From the NCBI GenBank assembly GCA_023437225.1, contig JAEZGS010000011.1, positions 310,001 through 374,000 of the forward strand: DNA of 64,000 nt, given 5' to 3'. The notes beneath the pieces are model-generated. The model did no database searches. It was not told the origin of the DNA and saw nothing but the letters and a program-made list of their open reading frames with translations. Positions 61,186 to 64,000 of this stretch are shown piece by piece. This stretch comes from Bacteroidota bacterium. Lineage in GTDB: Bacteria > Bacteroidota > Bacteroidia > Chitinophagales > Chitinophagaceae. Every line of letters starts with the position of its first letter. Within the stretch, counting starts at the first letter, position 1. The translations under genes and the position numbers were made by a program.

Positions 61186-62436
61186 ATGAGAACATTCCTG
61201 AGACAAAAAATTTCTTTGCTAGCAGTATTATCGGTCTTCCTTTTTAGTGGATGTTTAAAAGATTCGGTCACTAAAACCTACACTATTCTTACTCCGGTAA
61301 TCAAGCCGAAGCAGGAAGTGCTGGCATCGATCAAAAGTGATGACCCTCGAACGATCGGGTCTGCAGGAAAGTTTTATCTCTATGGTAATTACATCTTTTT
61401 GAATGAAGTAAACAAGGGAGTGCATGTGATCAACAATGCCAACCCCAAGAGTCCGCAGCGCGTTGCATTCATCAGCATACCTGGGAATCTGGACATTGCA
61501 GTTAAAGGCAACGTACTCTATGCAGATTTCTATATGGACATGTTGACTATTGACATTTCCGATCCAAATGATGCCAAACTTTTAAACGTAGTTCCAAATC
61601 TATTCCCTGAAAGGCAATATGGATCCGGATTCTTCATCGACTCATCACAAGTGATTGTAGACTGGCAAAGGAAAGATACTACAGTAAGTGCAGCAGAGAA
61701 TGAAAGTGACCTCAGCGGTTGTATCAACTGCATTTTTGATCTCGCTTATTCTTCGTCGCCTTCAAAAAGCAGTGCTGTTCCGGGCGTCGCAGGATCCATG
61801 TCGCGCTTTGCCATCATACAGGATTATCTCTATGCGGTAAATATGAGCGCGGTAGTGGTTCACGATATCAGCACGCCTTCGTCCCCGGTGGTATTGAACA
61901 CAAAGAATTTCGGATGGAACATTGAAACGATCTATCCCTTCAAAGACAAATTATTTGTTGGTTCCAGCACAGGCATGTTCATATTTAGTTTGAATGATAT
62001 GAAGAGTCCGGAACTTGTTGGTGCATTTGGTCATGCGAATGCATGTGATCCGGTGGTGGCAGACGACAAGTATGCATATGTGACGCTTCGTTCAGGCAGT
62101 CGTTGCTGGAGCATCAATAATCAACTCGATGTGATCAATGTGGAAAATGTGATGGCTCCATCACTTGTAAAGACCTATAATCTCGTAAATCCTCACGGCT
62201 TATCACTAGACGGTGATCTCTTGTTTGTTTGCGATGGTAGCGCCGGATTGAAAGTCTTCAATGTTGCCGATCCGATGGACTTGAAATTGATAAGGCATGT
62301 TGGCGGCATGACCACCTACGATGCGATCGCATGGAATAACAGATTATACCTGGTGACTTCGAACGGCATCAATCAATACGATTATACAGATGCAGGATCG
62401 CTCAGTTTGTTGAGTACAATAAATATCAATAATTGA
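61186..62436 (+). CDS. LVIVD-repeat lipoprotein
   Basis: A 416-residue lipoprotein (signal 1-23, LSVFLFSGC, acylated Cys near 23) made of repeated short beta units of the LVIVD type, for example GVHVINNANPKSPQRVAFI, LTIDISDPNDAKLLNVV, GMFIFSLNDMKSPELVG and GLKVFNVADPMDLKLIRH. Such repeats form a propeller-like fold on the cell surface. It is the third gene of the ECF operon, 17 nt after the anti-sigma-like gene, and overlaps the in-frame upstream region of the following gene. Confidence 0.85.
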   Translation: MRTFLRQKISLLAVLSVFLFSGCLKDSVTKTYTILTPVIKPKQEVLASIKSDDPRTIGSAGKFYLYGNYIFLNEVNKGVHVINNANPKSPQRVAFISIPGNLDIAVKGNVLYADFYMDMLTIDISDPNDAKLLNVVPNLFPERQYGSGFFIDSSQVIVDWQRKDTTVSAAENESDLSGCINCIFDLAYSSSPSKSSAVPGVAGSMSRFAIIQDYLYAVNMSAVVVHDISTPSSPVVLNTKNFGWNIETIYPFKDKLFVGSSTGMFIFSLNDMKSPELVGAFGHANACDPVVADDKYAYVTLRSGSRCWSINNQLDVINVENVMAPSLVKTYNLVNPHGLSLDGDLLFVCDGSAGLKVFNVADPMDLKLIRHVGGMTTYDAIAWNNRLYLVTSNGINQYDYTDAGSLSLLSTININN

Positions 62437-62456
62437 TCGGGAGAAAGGATAAAAAA

Positions 62457-63011
62457 ATGCGCAAACTCATATCGGTTATAGTAATTCTTTTTTCGGTGCA
62501 TGCCTCTGAAGCACAACTCAGGCCTCTATGGCGTTCGGAACTGAATGCCGGTATTGTGGTGGGAGAGAAAGGAGATTATTTCCATGGTACTGCAGTGACA
62601 GGACTCAAATACCGAGGTTGGTACAGTGGAGTGGGTGCAGGACTTGATATGTATCGATTCAAAACCGTACCATTGTTTATCGCACTAAATAAACAATTCA
62701 CATCAAATCCATCAGGCTTTTATGCATTCGCGAATGGAGGGATTAATTTTCCTTCCGGCGAAGTCCAAAGGCCTGATTGGGTAGACAGCAAATTCAGACC
62801 ATCAATATACACCGCAACAGGTTTGGGATACAGGGTAGGATGGAAAAACAGGAGAGAGGTATTGCTTTTGAATGCCGGTTACTCATTCAAGAGACTCAAG
62901 GAAAAACAGACTCAGGTTAGTCCTTGCCTCTTTCCTCCCTGCCCTGAAACAGTGAACAATTATAATTACGACATGAACACCTGGATCATGCGTTTCGGTT
63001 TGCAGTTTTGA
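62457..63011 (+). CDS. Small outer-membrane beta-barrel-like protein
   Basis: A 184-residue protein starting at the ATG at 62457, preceded by GGGAGAAAGGAT. A signal peptide (MRKLISVIVILFSVHASEAQ) is followed by strands with alternating aromatic and polar residues (ELNAGIVVGEKGDYFHGTAV, LKYRGWYSGVGAGLDMYRF) ending in Phe (MNTWIMRFGLQF), a classical outer-membrane C-terminus. Two cysteines lie near residue 160 (CLFPPCPE). It is the last gene of the ECF operon and overlaps convergent queG by 26 nt. Confidence 0.78.
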   Translation: MRKLISVIVILFSVHASEAQLRPLWRSELNAGIVVGEKGDYFHGTAVTGLKYRGWYSGVGAGLDMYRFKTVPLFIALNKQFTSNPSGFYAFANGGINFPSGEVQRPDWVDSKFRPSIYTATGLGYRVGWKNRREVLLLNAGYSFKRLKEKQTQVSPCLFPPCPETVNNYNYDMNTWIMRFGLQF

Positions 63012-63945
63012 TGAACTTGATGTTGCGTTGGATCCCGGAAAATTTGGATCTTTTTAATGGAGAATATTTAAACAATTTTCTAAAAACATCCTCACTTATT
63101 TCTTCCCATGCATCGGTGCTCAGATTGAGTATTTCGGGAAGTGGTTCAAATTCTGGTTCCTGGTGTGAAGTAGAGAAACGATTCCATGGACAAACGTCCT
63201 GGCATGCGTCACAACCAAACATCCAATCGTTGAATTTGCCACTCATCTCTGGTGGAAGCATTTCATCTTTCAATTCAATAGTGAAATAGGAAATGCATTT
63301 GCTACCATCGATTACCTTGTCTGGAAGTATAGCCTCTGTTGGGCATTCTTCGACGCAGCGATTGCAGGTGCCGCAGAAATCTTTGGCTATGGGATCATCA
63401 TAGACCAACTCCAGATCAACGATCAGTGTTGCAATAAAAAAGAACGAACCACTTTGCCTGTTGATCATATTGCCGTTTCGTCCAATCCAGCCCAGGCCGG
63501 AACGCACTGCCCATGCTCTTTCCAATACGGGCGCTGAATCCACAAATCCGCGACCTTGTATATCACCCACCTGTTCCCGCACCCGATGCAATAGTTCTTT
63601 AAGCCTTGCGCGAATCACTTCATGATAATCCTTGCCATAGGCATACTTTGCGATCTTCGGCGCATCCCGGTGTTGCATACTGGCAGGATAATAGTTCATC
63701 ATTAATGTGATCACTGAGCGTGCACCCGGTACCAGCAATGTAGGATCGGTACGCAGGTCAAAGTAATTCTCCATATACTGCATCTTGCCATGCAAACCCT
63801 GTTGCAGCCAACGCTCCAGTCGACGTGCATCTTCATCAAGCTTTTGAGCACGCGCTATGCCGCAATATTGAAATCCCAATTCGCTCGCAATGCTTCGGAT
63901 GATATGTGTGTTTTTCTCTTTGATAAGTGTAAATGCGTGTTTCAA
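62986..63945 (-). CDS. queG: Epoxyqueuosine reductase
   Basis: QueG removes the epoxide oxygen in the last step of queuosine tRNA modification. The 319-residue protein has the N-terminal cobalamin-binding domain (YGKDYHEVIRARLKELL, AVRSGLGWIGRNGN), two [4Fe-4S] ferredoxin-like motifs (CGTCNRCVEECPTEAI and CDACQDVCPWNR), and CISYFTIE between them. The start is TTG at 63945; no ATG precedes the conserved region. The gene overlaps the convergent barrel gene by 26 nt. The last 55 bases of the window hold no gene, only a weak promoter-like word (TAATTTG, 63974-63980, minus strand). Confidence 0.93.
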   Translation of the reverse strand: MKHAFTLIKEKNTHIIRSIASELGFQYCGIARAQKLDEDARRLERWLQQGLHGKMQYMENYFDLRTDPTLLVPGARSVITLMMNYYPASMQHRDAPKIAKYAYGKDYHEVIRARLKELLHRVREQVGDIQGRGFVDSAPVLERAWAVRSGLGWIGRNGNMINRQSGSFFFIATLIVDLELVYDDPIAKDFCGTCNRCVEECPTEAILPDKVIDGSKCISYFTIELKDEMLPPEMSGKFNDWMFGCDACQDVCPWNRFSTSHQEPEFEPLPEILNLSTDAWEEISEDVFRKLFKYSPLKRSKFSGIQRNIKFIKTANRNA

Positions 63946-64000
63946 AAAAATTATGTGGGCAAACTCCCGGGTGCAAATTAATTTAATCGATCCTTTGGCG

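Noticed and set aside
1..64000. Search for tRNA, rRNA, phage genes and insertion sequences
   Set aside because: No cloverleaf-like segments, transposases, integrases or target-site duplications were seen by reading; covariance-model and profile searches were not possible here.

Overview
This 64 kb window is a contiguous piece of a Bacteroidota chromosome, most likely from the Chitinophagaceae or a close relative. The reasons are promoters of the Bacteroidota type (TAnnTTTG -7 boxes, several only 4-5 bases from the start codon), a short primary sigma factor, a type-B succinate dehydrogenase with a single fused cytochrome subunit, families typical of the phylum (DUF4249, DUF2911, short ECF sigma factors next to anti-sigma-like membrane proteins), many lipoprotein and outer-membrane signal peptides, and few Shine-Dalgarno sequences. 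I see no rRNA, tRNA, CRISPR array, insertion sequence or prophage. The content is mostly housekeeping and the gene order is dense.

Layout. 1-5.1 kb: smpB (cut by the window edge), accD, sdhCAB. 5.1-13.7 kb: an oligopeptidase B-like lipoprotein, a YbiT-like ABC-F ATPase, a very large outer-membrane protein and a coiled-coil membrane protein. 13.8-21.6 kb: holA, ribF, purM, the primary sigma factor, a DUF4249 lipoprotein, and a trxB-folB-TPR operon whose last gene resembles the eukaryotic RMDN family. 21.7-23.7 kb: an ECF sigma factor translationally coupled to a membrane protein that joins an anti-sigma-like N-terminus to a trypsin-like protease, then a tiny lipoprotein. 23.9-30.1 kb: icd, two tandem Crp/Fnr regulators, and mntR-mntH (an Nramp transporter fused to a universal stress domain) with a palindrome lying over its promoter. 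30.2-40.5 kb: a GT35 phosphorylase-family protein that lacks the PLP lysine, an FKBP isomerase, an MFS transporter with an RlmK-like methyltransferase, an M28 peptidase, an Uup-type ABC-F ATPase, an ICMT-like methyltransferase and a lactonase-fold protein. 40.5-49.4 kb: MgtC-like protein, an operon of an unknown protein, EcsC and a YedK/HMCES-type DNA-protein crosslink protein, a J-domain protein, a GH63-like glucosidase, a small lipoprotein and a CPA2 antiporter. 49.5-64 kb: gcvP, a YkgJ-like protein nested at the end of a sterol desaturase gene, folK with a deoxynucleoside kinase, an MFS exporter, sppA, two small unknowns, an ECF sigma/anti-sigma operon carrying LVIVD-repeat and barrel proteins, and queG.

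The most unusual structure is a set of 7-8 bp tandem repeat arrays filling gaps between genes, mainly convergent ones (7.3, 14.8-15.0, 32.0-32.2, 35.2-35.3 and 49.4-49.5 kb). Two of them are composites of the same design and strand: a run of RTGCTART octamers (stop codons in all six frames) followed by a run of GTTTCTCC octamers (open in all frames). At holA/ribF the array supplies the last codons and stop codons of both genes. Other items worth following are the sigma/anti-sigma-protease pair, the lysine-less GT35 enzyme, an ABC-F protein whose degenerate motifs fall in one composite ATP site, and a group of apparently leaderless genes with TAnnTTTG 4-5 nt before ATG.
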